NCBI GenBank assembly: GCA_003963145.1
Contig: RXJJ01000006.1
Coordinates: forward strand, 22,455 to 86,454
Direction: 5' to 3'
Length of the DNA: 64,000 nucleotides
DNA from: Bradyrhizobiaceae bacterium
GTDB taxonomy: Bacteria; Pseudomonadota; Alphaproteobacteria; Rhizobiales; Xanthobacteraceae
The notes under the pieces are model-generated. The model saw only the letters and a list, made by a program, of their open reading frames with translations, made no database searches and was not told where the DNA came from. Positions 25,382 through 35,215 of this stretch are shown here, one piece after another (positions within the stretch are counted from its first letter, which is position 1; each line of letters starts with the position of its first letter). The translations under genes and the position numbers were made by a program.

Positions 25382-26152
25382 TCAGCGCCCGAAACTGAAC
25401 GGCACGGGAAAGGTCAGCGACGATTGCGGTATTTCCGGCGGGATCGGCGGGAGTGGCTGGGCGCGGCGAATGGTCGAAAGCGCCTCGTTATCGAGTGCCG
25501 GATTTCCCGATGAACGCGCCAAGCGAATGCCCAAGACTCCGCCGCCGCGGCTGACGGTAAACATAGCCGTCACCGAGCCCGAGGCGCCTGTGCCGCCACC
25601 CTTGAAGCGTTGCAGATGCGCGTTGAGCCGCTGACGGTAGGTCGCAAGCGCAGCCGCCGCCGACGCGCCAGAACGGGCTTCCTGCGCCGATGCCTGACGG
25701 TCCGCGCGGGGAGCCGCGCTGGTTCGCGGTGCAGGCTTGTCGGACGATTTTTTCGGCGGCTGTTTGACGGCGGGTTTCGGCGTTTCGCGGACCGGCTCCG
25801 GCTTTGCTTTCTGCTCAGGCGCCGCAAGCACGGCCGGATTTTCCTGCGGCGGCGTCGGCGCGATGATTTCCTCGATCGCCTTTTGCTGCTGAGGCTCGGG
25901 CGCCGGGGCATCGGCCGCCTTCATTGTCGGTCCCGGAGCGACGTCCGCGGTTTGCCGTTCAGGCGAGGCGGTTGACGGAGCAAGATCGATCGAGATGGCT
26001 TCGAGCGGCGCTCCGGAGGGGACATTGGTCAAACGCAACACGAAATATCCCGCGATCAGCACTGCGTGAACCGCAAGCACAATGGCGGCCGCGATGCCCC
26101 ATCGCTGCAACTCGTGCTGGCCGATATGGCCGTGGAAAGCGAGTGTCGTCAT
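25382..26152 (-). CDS. tonB: Energy transducer TonB
   Basis: 256 residues: a single N-terminal membrane anchor (GIAAAIVLAVHAVLIAGYFVL), a long Pro/Ala/Lys-rich periplasm-spanning stretch (about 50-155), and a C-terminal TonB domain (about 165-256) with GGVLGIRLARSSGNPALDNE and the final PLPPIPPE. It links the ExbBD motor to outer-membrane receptors. It overlaps exbD by 4 bp and ends a minus-strand exbB-exbD-tonB operon. Confidence 0.92.
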   Translation of the reverse strand: MTTLAFHGHIGQHELQRWGIAAAIVLAVHAVLIAGYFVLRLTNVPSGAPLEAISIDLAPSTASPERQTADVAPGPTMKAADAPAPEPQQQKAIEEIIAPTPPQENPAVLAAPEQKAKPEPVRETPKPAVKQPPKKSSDKPAPRTSAAPRADRQASAQEARSGASAAAALATYRQRLNAHLQRFKGGGTGASGSVTAMFTVSRGGGVLGIRLARSSGNPALDNEALSTIRRAQPLPPIPPEIPQSSLTFPVPFSFGR

Positions 26153-26589
26153 TTCGTCTCGCCAGGGGCCTCAAGGCCGACCAGCGCGATTTTCAGATAA
26201 CCGGCGTCGCGGAGCAGGTTCATGACCTGCATGAGATCGCCGTAGCTGATGACCTTGTCGGCGCGCAGGAAGATGCGGTCATCCTTCTTCCCGCTGGTCG
26301 CGGTATCGAGAGCGGCTTTCAATGAATCGCGGGCGATGATGTCCTCGCCGATGGCGAGCGAAAGATCCGGCTTCACGGTGACGAAGACAGGTTTGTCCGG
26401 ACGCGGCTGCTGCTGAGCCGAGCTGGCAGGAAGGTCCACGCCGAGATCGACGGTGGCAAGCGGCGCCGCGACCATGAAAATGATGAGCAGCACCAGCATC
26501 ACGTCGATGAAGGGCGTGACGTTGATGTCGTGGGCGATCTCGAGATCGTCCTGAGCGGAGGACAATTTGCCGCCGAGTTTCGTGCCCAT
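26149..26589 (-). CDS. exbD: Biopolymer transport protein ExbD
   Basis: 146 residues with one N-terminal transmembrane helix. The motif DINVTPFIDVMLVLLIIFMV includes the proton-carrying Asp characteristic of ExbD/TolR. The periplasmic domain ends with YGDLMQVMNLLRDAGYLKI. It partners ExbB, encoded 17 bp upstream, and overlaps tonB (ATGA). Being beside tonB rather than tolAB favours ExbD over TolR. Confidence 0.93.
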   Translation of the reverse strand: MGTKLGGKLSSAQDDLEIAHDINVTPFIDVMLVLLIIFMVAAPLATVDLGVDLPASSAQQQPRPDKPVFVTVKPDLSLAIGEDIIARDSLKAALDTATSGKKDDRIFLRADKVISYGDLMQVMNLLRDAGYLKIALVGLEAPGETK

Positions 26590-26606
26590 GGCGTGCGCTC
26601 CAAAAA

Positions 26607-27332
26607 TTATTCAGCGGCGCGCGCGATGCGGTGGGAGCGGCCCTGTTCGCGGCTGATCAGGAGCATGATCTGCGCTGCGGCATCGGTCAGCAGGGCGCGG
26701 TAATTGGTGATGAGGCGAGCGAGGTGATTGTAGATCACTACCGCCGGGATCGCGGCGACCAGCCCGAGCGCGGTCGCCAGCAGCGCCTCGGCGATTCCCG
26801 GCGCGACCACGGCGAGGTTTGTGGTGTGGGCTTCCGAGATTCCGATGAAGGAATTCATGATGCCCCACACCGTGCCGAACAGGCCGACGAACGGCGCGGT
26901 TGCGCCAATGGTGGCGAGAATGCCGGTGCCGCGTGCAATGCGCCGCGCGGCTGCCGCCTGAATTCGTTCAATCCGCAATGCGACGCGATCGGTCAGGCCA
27001 CTATCGAAAGCAATATCGGACAGATTGTCTTCGTGTTTGGCTGACCGCACAAAAAGGGCGACGGCGTCGCTGTTTTCGCGCGTGGCGTGTGCCGCTTCCG
27101 CAAGCGTCCGGTTTTGCTCGAGCGCGGCAAGATGCTTGCGGGCAATCCTGGTTTCGCTGCGCAGTTCAAGCATCTTCGCCACGCACACCGTCCATGTCAC
27201 GAGGGAAGCGAAGGCCAGCCCTATCATCACGACTTTGACGACGATGTCAGCATTCACGAACATGCCCCAGGGCGACAGATCCTGGGGCAGCAGGGCGTTG
27301 GCTGCGGATGCAGCGAGAAACTGTATGGACAT
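26607..27332 (-). CDS. exbB: Biopolymer transport protein ExbB
   Basis: 241-residue inner-membrane motor protein with three transmembrane segments. GILATIGATAPFVGLFGTVW and the third helix EALLATALGLVAAIPAVVIY are the MotA/TolQ/ExbB signature. Together with ExbD it turns the proton gradient into TonB movement. First gene of the operon. A TTAGAA half-site lies about 100 bp upstream, but its second arm is too poor for me to call an Irr box. Confidence 0.93.
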   Translation of the reverse strand: MSIQFLAASAANALLPQDLSPWGMFVNADIVVKVVMIGLAFASLVTWTVCVAKMLELRSETRIARKHLAALEQNRTLAEAAHATRENSDAVALFVRSAKHEDNLSDIAFDSGLTDRVALRIERIQAAAARRIARGTGILATIGATAPFVGLFGTVWGIMNSFIGISEAHTTNLAVVAPGIAEALLATALGLVAAIPAVVIYNHLARLITNYRALLTDAAAQIMLLISREQGRSHRIARAAE

Positions 27333-27485
27333 GACGGCGGTTCCGATATCGATGCGCGAACTGTCGCATATTCAATCGGTCAAATCGGCAGCAGCGTCAC
27401 TATTGAAAACGGTGCGTGAGAAGGCAAAAAATTAGAATTGCTCAAAGCAAGAGCGAGCCATTATCAATCATCAATCGTATCTTTC

Positions 27486-28544
27486 TCAGGCGGCGTCGAT
27501 CCGCCGAAAGCCATTCCAAATGGCTGTCGCTGCGCCGGACATGAGAACGGGCAGAAACCGTTCGCTTTGATAATTGCCGTTGAGAGAGATGCGCGGCAGC
27601 GCGGTGAGATGGCCTGTATGTTCGGGAAACAATACGCCGGGCCGTGTCGTCACGGCGGTCTCGAAGCCAAGTGATTTGGCTATGGCGAATTCACGCGAAC
27701 CAGCGGCGGACTTATCGCCGTAAGGATAGGCAAAATGTCGCACCTTGTCACCGAGAGCGGTTTCAATACGCTGGCGGCTTAGCTGCATCTCCTGTCTCGC
27801 CATCTCCGGACTCTCATGAGCCAGGTTGCAATGGGTGACCGTGTGAGCGCCGATCGTCACCAGGGGACGCGCGGCGAAGGATCGCAGTTCATCCCATGTC
27901 ATGCACAGTTCATTCGCAATTAATGTGTCGTCAATGCCATGATGGCGCGCCAGCGCGGCGACTTCGTCCCGTACGTCGTGATCCGTCGGCAGGCTGCGCA
28001 GCCGGTCGTGGATTTGGGCAAACGCGTTCTGTTTGTCCTCAATTGTCGAGGCGTCGAGACGGATCGGCTCGCCTCCGATTTTGGCTTCGATGGCCGAGAC
28101 GTTTGCGACGATGCGCTCGAGCGTTACCCACCACAGGCGTCCGGAACCCCGGGCAAAGTCGCTGGCGACATAGACAGTGAGCGGGGCGTCAAAATCCTGC
28201 ATCACCGGCAGGGCATGGTCGCGATTGTCGCGATAGCCGTCGTCGAAGGTAAAACAGGCGAACCGGCGTGAAAAATCGCGAGTGTTGAGGCGCCGGCAAA
28301 CCTCATCCATGGTTACGATATCGATGTCCTGCGCACGCAGATGTTCAAGTGCAAGGCGCAGGAAATCAGGCGTGATTTCCAGATGACGGTTAGGCTGAAA
28401 GTTCGCATTCACTGCCGGGCGGACGCGATGCAGCATCAGGATAAGCCCAATGCCGCCGACGATCGGTCGTAGCAGGCGGTGTGCGCCGGTCAGCGACATG
28501 GTGTCGAGGCCCGTCTGGATGATGGTACTGCGCAGTCGCTTCAT
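27486..28544 (-). CDS. Polysaccharide deacetylase family protein (NodB homology domain)
   Basis: 352-residue carbohydrate esterase 4 protein. The first metal/base motif FTFDDGYRDN and the second motif GAHTVTHCNL (HxxxH) are intact, as is FAYPYGDKS for the third. An N-terminal hydrophobic patch (LRPIVGGIGLILMLHRV) precedes the domain. It removes acetyl groups from an N-acetylated glycan, probably in the envelope. It stands alone, divergent from the OmpA-family gene. Confidence 0.88.
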   Translation of the reverse strand: MKRLRSTIIQTGLDTMSLTGAHRLLRPIVGGIGLILMLHRVRPAVNANFQPNRHLEITPDFLRLALEHLRAQDIDIVTMDEVCRRLNTRDFSRRFACFTFDDGYRDNRDHALPVMQDFDAPLTVYVASDFARGSGRLWWVTLERIVANVSAIEAKIGGEPIRLDASTIEDKQNAFAQIHDRLRSLPTDHDVRDEVAALARHHGIDDTLIANELCMTWDELRSFAARPLVTIGAHTVTHCNLAHESPEMARQEMQLSRQRIETALGDKVRHFAYPYGDKSAAGSREFAIAKSLGFETAVTTRPGVLFPEHTGHLTALPRISLNGNYQSERFLPVLMSGAATAIWNGFRRIDAA

Positions 28545-28717
28545 TGCTGCTGACTTGAACCGGGATTGAGGAACGGCATCCGCGCTGGATTCTTGTCAGA
28601 AACGGCTGAACAAGTGGTTATCCAGCCTGGGAGAGGGCCCTGACTGGGACGTGCATTTTCTAAATTGACACCCCCGCAAGGGTTTGTTTTCTCTCGGGTC
28701 TCACGCAAAGGTTCCGA

Positions 28718-30112
28718 ATGAGCGGTTTTTCCATCTGGGTACGCAAATGCTGGCCGGGCGTTGTCCCCCTTGTTCTGCTTTGGGCCGCGGCGGTTTGGTT
28801 CACGACCGTACCTGTCGAAAGGAATATCGGGACTGCGATTGGCGCGGCTTTAAAAGATACCGTTCTGGATAAAACTCAGGTCGAGGTTTCCGGCCGCGAT
28901 GTCCGGTTTACCGCCGATGCCTTTTCGGAAGAGGGCCGCCACAGCGCGGTTTCCCAGGTCGAGGCGGTGTCCGGCGTCCGGCTTGTGCATGACCAGACCA
29001 GACTCGTTCCCGCAGCAAAGCCTTTCGTCTGGACGGCGGAGCGCGATGTCGCGCGCGTGACCCTCAGCGGCAGCGCTCCGCTGCCCGCGATCAGGGCTAG
29101 ATTAATGGATGCCGCTCGCGCAATCCCAATGGGATCGGAGGCTGCCGACCACATGGTGCTCTCACGTGGTGCGCCACCGCGTTTTGATGCCGCAGCGCTT
29201 CTTTTGATCGATCAGGTCGGAAAGCTGAAGGAAGGCAAGATCACGCTGACCGACATGGCGGTCAGTCTGGCCGGCATGGCGCGTGAACTTGGCAGCCGCG
29301 AAGCGATCGTGGCCGCGCTGAAAAATCTGCCTGAAGGCTACACCGTCGCGGACAACGCCATTGCGGCTCCGCCCTATATCTTTCAGGCGAATAACGACCC
29401 CGTGGCCCAGACGCTGACGCTCAGCGGTTATGTGCCAGACAACAACGTGCATGCGGCGATCATCGCGGCCATCGGACGAAAATTCGTCAGTGAAAAGGTG
29501 ATCGACAATCTCAAGGCCAGCCTCGGTGCTCCGCAGGGTTTTGCAAATGGGGTTATTCTTGCACTCAGCGCGTTGTCCCGCCTGTCAACGGGATCGCTGA
29601 CGGTCTCGGACCGCGACGTGAAACTGTCCGGTGATGCGCTTTATCCGCTGGCGGCCGAACAGCTTCAGGCCGATCTTGCGTCCGGCCTGCCTCAGGGCTG
29701 GAAGGTCAAGGCGGATATTTCCGTCAAGCCGGTTGCGAGCCCGGTTGATTCCACGGTCTGTCAGCAGCTCTTTGTCGAAATGCTGGGCAAGGGAAAAATT
29801 AGGTTCGAATCCGGCCGCGCCACCATCGATCCGGATTCGATGGGACTGCTCGATCGTCTTGTTGAAACCGCGCTGCGGTGTCCAACCGCCAATCTTGAAA
29901 TTGCCGGGCATACCGACAGCGACGGCGATAGCGCCGCCAACCAGACGCTGTCGTTGCGTCGGGCCCAGGCCGTGGTGGATTATCTCATCAAGGCCGGATT
30001 GCCCAAGGAGCGGGTCACCGCCGTCGGGTACGGCGACAGCAAGCCTGTCGCTCCGAACGACACCGATGAAAACAAGGCGAAAAACCGCCGCATCGAATTC
30101 GTGGTGAGGTGA
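28718..30112 (+). CDS. OmpA-family protein with BON-like repeats
   Basis: 464 residues: an N-terminal anchor (VVPLVLLWAAAVWFTTVPVE), about three BON-like periplasmic repeats (TLSGYVPDNNVHAAIIAAI is the clearest) and a C-terminal OmpA peptidoglycan-binding domain (about 345-464) with FESGRATIDPDS, GHTDSDGDSAANQTLSLRRA and the terminal NRRIEFVV. It resembles ArfA-type proteins that link membrane and wall. It is followed 4 bp later by a small membrane-protein gene, so the two are probably coupled. Confidence 0.88.
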   Translation: MSGFSIWVRKCWPGVVPLVLLWAAAVWFTTVPVERNIGTAIGAALKDTVLDKTQVEVSGRDVRFTADAFSEEGRHSAVSQVEAVSGVRLVHDQTRLVPAAKPFVWTAERDVARVTLSGSAPLPAIRARLMDAARAIPMGSEAADHMVLSRGAPPRFDAAALLLIDQVGKLKEGKITLTDMAVSLAGMARELGSREAIVAALKNLPEGYTVADNAIAAPPYIFQANNDPVAQTLTLSGYVPDNNVHAAIIAAIGRKFVSEKVIDNLKASLGAPQGFANGVILALSALSRLSTGSLTVSDRDVKLSGDALYPLAAEQLQADLASGLPQGWKVKADISVKPVASPVDSTVCQQLFVEMLGKGKIRFESGRATIDPDSMGLLDRLVETALRCPTANLEIAGHTDSDGDSAANQTLSLRRAQAVVDYLIKAGLPKERVTAVGYGDSKPVAPNDTDENKAKNRRIEFVVR

Positions 30113-30116
30113 CGCG

Positions 30117-30413
30117 ATGACCTATCTGTTCGTCTTTAACTGGGGCTGGATGGTGGGGGCGGCTCTGATAGGCTTCGGCATGGGCTGGATCGCCGTGGTT
30201 CGCCGCAGCGACGGATTATCGCGGATGGCGCTTCGCCGCATCGGTCTCGCTCTTGCCGTTTTGCTTGTTATTTCACTGACGCATGTGCTGCCCGGCCGGT
30301 TTGGCTACGGTCTCGATCTTGGTCTCGTCATGTTCGCTGTCTATTTGTTGGGCTGCGCGCTCGGCTCCTGGTTGCGTTTCAAGGTCGTTTCCCGTAGCGC
30401 CGCTGCGGACTGA
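30117..30413 (+). CDS. Small membrane protein of unknown function
   Basis: 98 residues with three hydrophobic segments (WGWMVGAALIGFGMGWIAVV, RIGLALAVLLVISLTHVL, and one from LDLGLVMFAVYLLGCALGSW). I do not recognise a named family. Its start is four bases after the OmpA-family stop, and it probably works with that protein at the membrane. Confidence 0.7.
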   Translation: MTYLFVFNWGWMVGAALIGFGMGWIAVVRRSDGLSRMALRRIGLALAVLLVISLTHVLPGRFGYGLDLGLVMFAVYLLGCALGSWLRFKVVSRSAAAD

Positions 30414-30561
30414 CGGTTTCCTCAGCATATTCTTCTGCCGCGATTAACGTCCCGGTATCTCAAGGGGATAATCGAACCCGGACAGCGCGCTTCGACCTCG
30501 CGGGAAGACGGCAGGTCTGCTAGGAAAAACCGCCGGGCGATTGAGTTTATTCGAGGTTTTA

Positions 30562-31590
30562 ATGCTGGAATCGTTTCGCAGGATCGTTGCGTTCCTGCGC
30601 GAAAAGCAAATCCTTCACAAGCTCGGTATCGTGATCTCCATCGCGATCATCAGCTTTGCGTTTTATGTTCTCTATCACATGCTCGAGAATCTCGATCCAG
30701 ACGACGTGATCGAGGCGCTGGGCCAGACCGAGTGGCACACGATCATACTTGCCGGCCTGTGTGTTGCAGCCGGATATTTCACGCTGACGTTCTACGATCT
30801 GTTCGCTCTGCGAAATATCGGTCAGGCTGACATCCCTTACCGGGTCGCGGCCTTCGCGGGTTTCACCTCCTATTCGATCGGCCACAATGTCGGCGCAAGC
30901 GTGCTTTCGGGCGGCGCGGTGCGCTACCGGATTTATTCGTCCTGGGGCCTCACGGCGATCGACGTCGCCAAGGTGTGTTTTCTGGCCGGTCTGACATTCT
31001 GGCTCGGCAACGCGGCGGTCTTGGGCCTTGGCGTTGCCTATCATCCTGAAGCGGCATCCTCGATCAACCAGTTGCCGATCCCGCTGAACCGCGCCGCTGC
31101 GCTGGTGATCCTTGCCGTTCTTGTCGGCTATGTCGTCTGGGTTTGGCGAAAGCCTCGGCTGGTCGGGCGGGGGAGCTGGACGGTGGTGCTGCCGGGAGGA
31201 CCGCTGACGCTGCTGCAGATCGCCATCGGTATTGTCGACCTCGCCTGCTGTGCGCTGGCAATGTATATTCTGATGCCGGACGAACCCTATGTCGGCTTTG
31301 TCGTGGTGGCGGTGATTTTCGTATCGGCCACATTGCTCGGTTTCGCCAGCCACTCGCCGGGCGGTCTCGGCGTATTCGACGCAGCCATGCTTTACGGCAT
31401 CCTTCATTTCGACAGGCAGTTCGACAAGGAAGAGCTACTGGCCGGAATGCTGCTGTTCCGGCTGCTTTACTATATTGTGCCCTTCGTTCTTTCAGTCATC
31501 CTCCTGACGTGTCGGGAGATCATTCTTGGCGCAAGAGCACGCCGCGTCGCGGCCACGATTCATAATCTGGACGATGCCCCGACGTCGTAG
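30562..31590 (+). CDS. Lysylphosphatidylglycerol synthetase-like (UPF0104) transmembrane protein
   Basis: 342 residues with about eight transmembrane helices of the UPF0104/MprF N-terminal flippase-type domain: SYSIGHNVGASVLSGGAVRY and FASHSPGGLGVFDAAML are its typical conserved loops. It lacks the soluble aminoacyl-transferase half of MprF, so lipid translocation or a regulatory role is more likely than synthesis. I chose the ATG at 30562, preceded by GAGG; a TTG at 30541 is also in frame. It precedes phoR by 24 bp, but a functional link is not evident. Confidence 0.85.
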   Translation: MLESFRRIVAFLREKQILHKLGIVISIAIISFAFYVLYHMLENLDPDDVIEALGQTEWHTIILAGLCVAAGYFTLTFYDLFALRNIGQADIPYRVAAFAGFTSYSIGHNVGASVLSGGAVRYRIYSSWGLTAIDVAKVCFLAGLTFWLGNAAVLGLGVAYHPEAASSINQLPIPLNRAAALVILAVLVGYVVWVWRKPRLVGRGSWTVVLPGGPLTLLQIAIGIVDLACCALAMYILMPDEPYVGFVVVAVIFVSATLLGFASHSPGGLGVFDAAMLYGILHFDRQFDKEELLAGMLLFRLLYYIVPFVLSVILLTCREIILGARARRVAATIHNLDDAPTS

Positions 31591-31614
31591 TTCCAAATTT
31601 ACAAGAATCCCGCC

Positions 31615-32952
31615 GTGACAGAGCCGGGGCGCTGGAGGAAGCTGTTTGATCCGATGGCGATGAACGCACCCCCCTATCAACGGCCATCACCGTGGCTCGA
31701 CCGGCTGCGGCGTTCGGGCCTCGTCATGCTGGCGACGGCGGTCGCATTGACCGCGCTGGTGTTCCTCAACGATCTCACCGTTTCGCGGGCGCTGCTGGCT
31801 TTCATCTGCATTGCAGGAGCGTCGCTGGTTCCTCTGCGGCTCCATGAAGCAGCCAGGACGCGCGATGAAACGTCCGAGGCGCGGCTGGCAGAAGGCGCTG
31901 TGGTTCGCGCCATGGTCGCCGGTATGCCGGATCCTGCTGTGCTGCTGGACCGGGTGGGCCGTGTTTTGCACCTGAACGCGCAGGCGGCCCAGCTCGCACC
32001 GGCGCTGCGGCGTAACGAACTGGCGCTTTTCGCGCTTCGCTCGCCGGAAATCATCGCGGCGCTGCGGGCGGCGATTGCGACCACACAGATGCAGCGCGCC
32101 AATTATGTCGAGCGCGTGCCGGTCGAACGCTGGATGGAACTGGTCGTGTCGCCGGTCTCGATGCCGACCGAGTTCGGGGGGATCGACAACTGTTTTCTCA
32201 TGACGTTCCACGATCAGACACAATTGCGCCGTGTTGAGGAAATGCGCGCGGATTTCGTCGCGAATGCCAGTCATGAACTACGGACGCCGCTCGCGGCATT
32301 GTCCGGTTTCATCGATACCCTGCAGGGACCGGCGCGTGACGATCCCAAGGCGCGTGACCGCTTTCTCGGCATCATGCACGCACAGGCCACCCGCATGGCG
32401 CGCCTGATCGACGATCTGCTCTCGCTGTCACGGGTGGAATTAAGCGCGCATGTGCGTCCGGACGCGCGGGTCGATGTGGTCCCCATTCTGCGTCAGGTCG
32501 TCGATGGCCTGGAAGTTCTGGCGCGCGAGCGGCAGGTCACGATCGAGACCAGCCTTCCATCGGCGCCGGTCCTCATCGCCGGCGACAGCGAGGAACTGCT
32601 GCGGGTGTTTGTAAACCTGATCGAGAACGGCTTGAAATATGGTGCGTCGGGCGGGCGTGTCGTGGTGTCGCTGCTGCAGGCCACGGAAGGAGACAGCGCG
32701 CCGGAAGTTCGTGTTGCGGTGCGGGATTATGGCCCCGGAATCGCCCCCGAGCACCTGCCGAGGCTGACGGAGCGCTTTTACCGGGTGGATGTCGGTGACA
32801 GCCGCGCTCAAGGGGGAACCGGACTCGGCCTGTCGCTGGTGAAGCATATTGTGAACCGTCACGGTGGGCGTTTACTCATCGAGAGTGTGCCGGGTAAGGG
32901 TGCGACTTTTACGGCCTGTTTTCCACCGTTACGGACATCCGCCGAAGTCTAA
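31615..32952 (+). CDS. phoR: Phosphate regulon sensor histidine kinase PhoR
   Basis: 445 residues from a GTG start (an ATG at 31654 is the alternative). Two transmembrane segments near the N-terminus, a PAS-like region (about 100-200), the phospho-acceptor H-box NASHELRTPL, N-box NLIENGLKYG and G-boxes DYGPGIAPEH and GGTGLGLSLVKH. It senses phosphate status through PstSCAB-PhoU and phosphorylates PhoB. It is encoded directly upstream of pstS; the Pho box between them suggests that pst is controlled separately from phoR. Confidence 0.93.
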   Translation: MTEPGRWRKLFDPMAMNAPPYQRPSPWLDRLRRSGLVMLATAVALTALVFLNDLTVSRALLAFICIAGASLVPLRLHEAARTRDETSEARLAEGAVVRAMVAGMPDPAVLLDRVGRVLHLNAQAAQLAPALRRNELALFALRSPEIIAALRAAIATTQMQRANYVERVPVERWMELVVSPVSMPTEFGGIDNCFLMTFHDQTQLRRVEEMRADFVANASHELRTPLAALSGFIDTLQGPARDDPKARDRFLGIMHAQATRMARLIDDLLSLSRVELSAHVRPDARVDVVPILRQVVDGLEVLARERQVTIETSLPSAPVLIAGDSEELLRVFVNLIENGLKYGASGGRVVVSLLQATEGDSAPEVRVAVRDYGPGIAPEHLPRLTERFYRVDVGDSRAQGGTGLGLSLVKHIVNRHGGRLLIESVPGKGATFTACFPPLRTSAEV

Positions 32953-32979
32953 AATACTATATAATTCATATAGTTATTC

Positions 32980-33008
32980 ATGTCACATGACTGTCATTAA
33001 ACTCTCAT
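32980..33008. promoter_or_regulatory. Pho box (PhoB-binding direct repeats) upstream of pstS
   Basis: Three tandem 11-bp units: ATGTCAC-ATGA, CTGTCAT-TAAA, CTCTCAT. The second and third form a good alphaproteobacterial Pho box (two 7-mers of CTGTCAT type with a 4-bp gap) and the first extends it in phase. It is about 90 bp before the pstS start, so PhoB should activate pstSCAB-phoU-phoB here. Confidence 0.85.
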
Positions 33009-33096
33009 AAAAGCTGCAACGTTCCCCTCCTAAAGGGGCTGTGTGAGCGCAATCGGGCGTCATCCAGCGCTTCGCTCACTTTCATGGAGACAGCCA

Positions 33097-34107
33097 GTGA
33101 ATTTCATCAAAACCATCGTCGCTGCGGGCCTTGTCGCCGCATCGACGGCCGCCATGGCGGCCGACATCACCGGAGCGGGTGCAACGTTCCCGTTCCCGAT
33201 CTATTCGAAGTGGGCTGATGCCTACAAAAAGGAAACCGGCAACGGTCTGAACTATCAGTCAATCGGTTCGGGTGCCGGCATCAAGCAGATCCAGGCCAAG
33301 ACCGTGACCTTCGGTGCGACCGATGCACCGCTGAAGGCCGAGCAGCTTGAAAAGGACGGCCTGGTTCAGTGGCCGATGGTGATGGGCGCGATCGTTCCGG
33401 TTGTGAACCTCGAGGGCGTTGGCCCAGGCGAGCTCATTCTGTCGGGTGAAGTTCTCGGCGATATCTATCTCGGCAAGATCACCAAGTGGGACGACGCTGC
33501 GATCGTCAAGCTCAATCCGAAGCTGAAGCTTCCGTCTGAAGCTATCACCGTCGTCCGCCGTTCGGACGGTTCGGGTACCTCGTTCAACTTCACCAACTAC
33601 CTCTCCAAGGCGAACGCCGAGTGGAAGTCCAAGGTTGGCGAAGGCACCGCTGTTGAATGGCCGACGGGTGTTGGCGCCAAGGGCAACGAAGGTGTTGCCG
33701 GCAACGTCAGCCAGACCAAGAACTCGATCGGCTATGTCGAATATGCTTACGCCAAGCAGAATAAGCTGACCTACGCTGGTCTCGTCAACAAGGCCGGCAA
33801 GACCGTTCAGCCGACCGTTGCGGCCTTCCAGGCTGCGGCTTCGAATGCCGACTGGGCTCATGCTCCGGGCTACTACGTGATTCTGACCGACCAGCCTGGC
33901 GAAACCTCTTGGCCGATCACCGCTGCGACCTTCATCCTGATGCACAAGGAGCCGGTCGATAAGGCGGCGTCTGCCGAAGCCATCAAGTTCTTCAAGTGGT
34001 CGTTCGAAAAGGGCGCCAAGATGGCTGAAGAGCTCGATTACATTCCGATGCCGGAAGCGGTCGTGAAGCAGATCGAAAAGACCTGGTCTTCGGACATCAA
34101 GAGCTAA
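33097..34107 (+). CDS. pstS: Phosphate ABC transporter substrate-binding protein PstS
   Basis: 336-residue periplasmic phosphate-binding protein. From the GTG at 33097 (GGAGA 6 bp upstream) a clean signal peptide is read: [20 protein letters not shown], cut before ADITGAG. The mature start [18 protein letters not shown] and the phosphate-binding loop [16 protein letters not shown] are standard. A GTG at 33043 would add 18 residues ahead of the signal peptide and is less likely. A strong hairpin follows the gene. Confidence 0.95.
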   Translation: MNFIKTIVAAGLVAASTAAMAADITGAGATFPFPIYSKWADAYKKETGNGLNYQSIGSGAGIKQIQAKTVTFGATDAPLKAEQLEKDGLVQWPMVMGAIVPVVNLEGVGPGELILSGEVLGDIYLGKITKWDDAAIVKLNPKLKLPSEAITVVRRSDGSGTSFNFTNYLSKANAEWKSKVGEGTAVEWPTGVGAKGNEGVAGNVSQTKNSIGYVEYAYAKQNKLTYAGLVNKAGKTVQPTVAAFQAAASNADWAHAPGYYVILTDQPGETSWPITAATFILMHKEPVDKAASAEAIKFFKWSFEKGAKMAEELDYIPMPEAVVKQIEKTWSSDIKS

Positions 34108-34114
34108 AAAATAG

Positions 34115-34142
34115 TGGAGGAGAGGGGTACCCCTCTCCTCCA
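34115..34142 (+). terminator. Perfect 13-bp hairpin after pstS (attenuating terminator)
   Basis: Arms 34115-34127 and 34130-34142 are perfectly complementary around a TA centre and are followed by TTTTATCT. It lies between pstS and pstC. Such a partial terminator or 3' stabiliser would let the cell make more binding protein than membrane components. Confidence 0.85.
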
Positions 34143-34215
34143 TTTTATCTGTGCGCTGACAAAACTGTCAGTCGCCGAAGACTTTCAAACAGACTAGCTT
34201 TGTAAGGGGATTGGC

Positions 34216-35214
34216 GTGGCAGAGATGGCGGTTCACAGCACTCCGATAGAATCGGCCGGGCCATTTGACCGTGCCAAGGCTTTGAGTGCTTTCAAGCTGA
34301 GCGACCAGCTTTTCTACTGGATGACGCGAGCCAGCGCGATCTCCGTCCTTCTCATCCTCGGCGGCATCATTATTTCACTCATCATCGGCGCGTGGCCCGC
34401 GATGAAGGAATATGGATTCCCGTTCCTGTGGAATGCGCGCTGGGCTCCATCGGCCGATCCGCCGGTGCTCGGTGCGCTTGGCCCGATCTATGGCACGCTG
34501 ATCACCTCGTTCATCGCGATGCTGATCGCCATTCCCGTGGGCATGGGCATCGCAGTATTTCTCACCGAATTGTGCCCGATGTGGCTGCGCCGTCCGATCG
34601 GCATGGCGGTCGAGTTGCTTGCCGGCATTCCGTCGATCATTTACGGCATGTGGGGCTTCTTCGTGCTCGGCCCATTCCTGGCCGATTACTTCCAGCCCTT
34701 CTTTATCAAATTGTTCGCCGGCATCCCCGTGCTGGGCACGATCTTCGCGGGACCGCCGTCCTATCTCAGCCTGTTCAATGCCTCGCTGATCCTCGCGATC
34801 ATGGTATTGCCGTTCATCACCTCGATTTCGGTTGACGTGTTCAAGACAGTGCCGCCGGTTCTCAAGGAGGCCGCTTACGGCGTCGGCTGCACGACCTGGG
34901 AAGTCGTCAAGAACGTCGTCATTCCCTACACCCGTGTTGGCGTGATCGGCGGCGTCATGCTGGCCTTGGGCCGCGCGCTCGGCGAGACGATGGCGGTGAC
35001 CTTTATCATCGGCAACTCGTTCCGCATTTCCGGCTCGATCTTTGGTCCAGGAACGACAATCTCCGCTGCGATCGCCAGCGAGTTCGCCGAGAGTGACGGC
35101 CTGCATCAGTCCGGCCTGATCCTGCTTGGCCTACTGCTTTTCATTCTGACCTTCTTCGTTCTGGCTGCAGCGCGCATCATGCTGCTGCGCCTCGAAAAGA
35201 AAGCGGGCAATTGA
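34216..35214 (+). CDS. pstC: Phosphate ABC transporter permease PstC
   Basis: 332-residue permease with six or so transmembrane helices. Family motifs are [40 protein letters not shown] and the ATPase-contact loop [19 protein letters not shown]. Starts at a GTG after AAGGGGA; an ATG at 34225 is the alternative. It is one base from pstA. It forms the inner-membrane channel with PstA. Confidence 0.95.
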   Translation: MAEMAVHSTPIESAGPFDRAKALSAFKLSDQLFYWMTRASAISVLLILGGIIISLIIGAWPAMKEYGFPFLWNARWAPSADPPVLGALGPIYGTLITSFIAMLIAIPVGMGIAVFLTELCPMWLRRPIGMAVELLAGIPSIIYGMWGFFVLGPFLADYFQPFFIKLFAGIPVLGTIFAGPPSYLSLFNASLILAIMVLPFITSISVDVFKTVPPVLKEAAYGVGCTTWEVVKNVVIPYTRVGVIGGVMLALGRALGETMAVTFIIGNSFRISGSIFGPGTTISAAIASEFAESDGLHQSGLILLGLLLFILTFFVLAAARIMLLRLEKKAGN

Positions 35215-35215
35215 C

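Noticed and set aside
27425..27450. Possible Irr box upstream of exbB (TTAGAA at 27432-27437)
   Set aside because: Only one arm resembles the motif; the second (CTCAAA) matches about half the positions, which is within chance.
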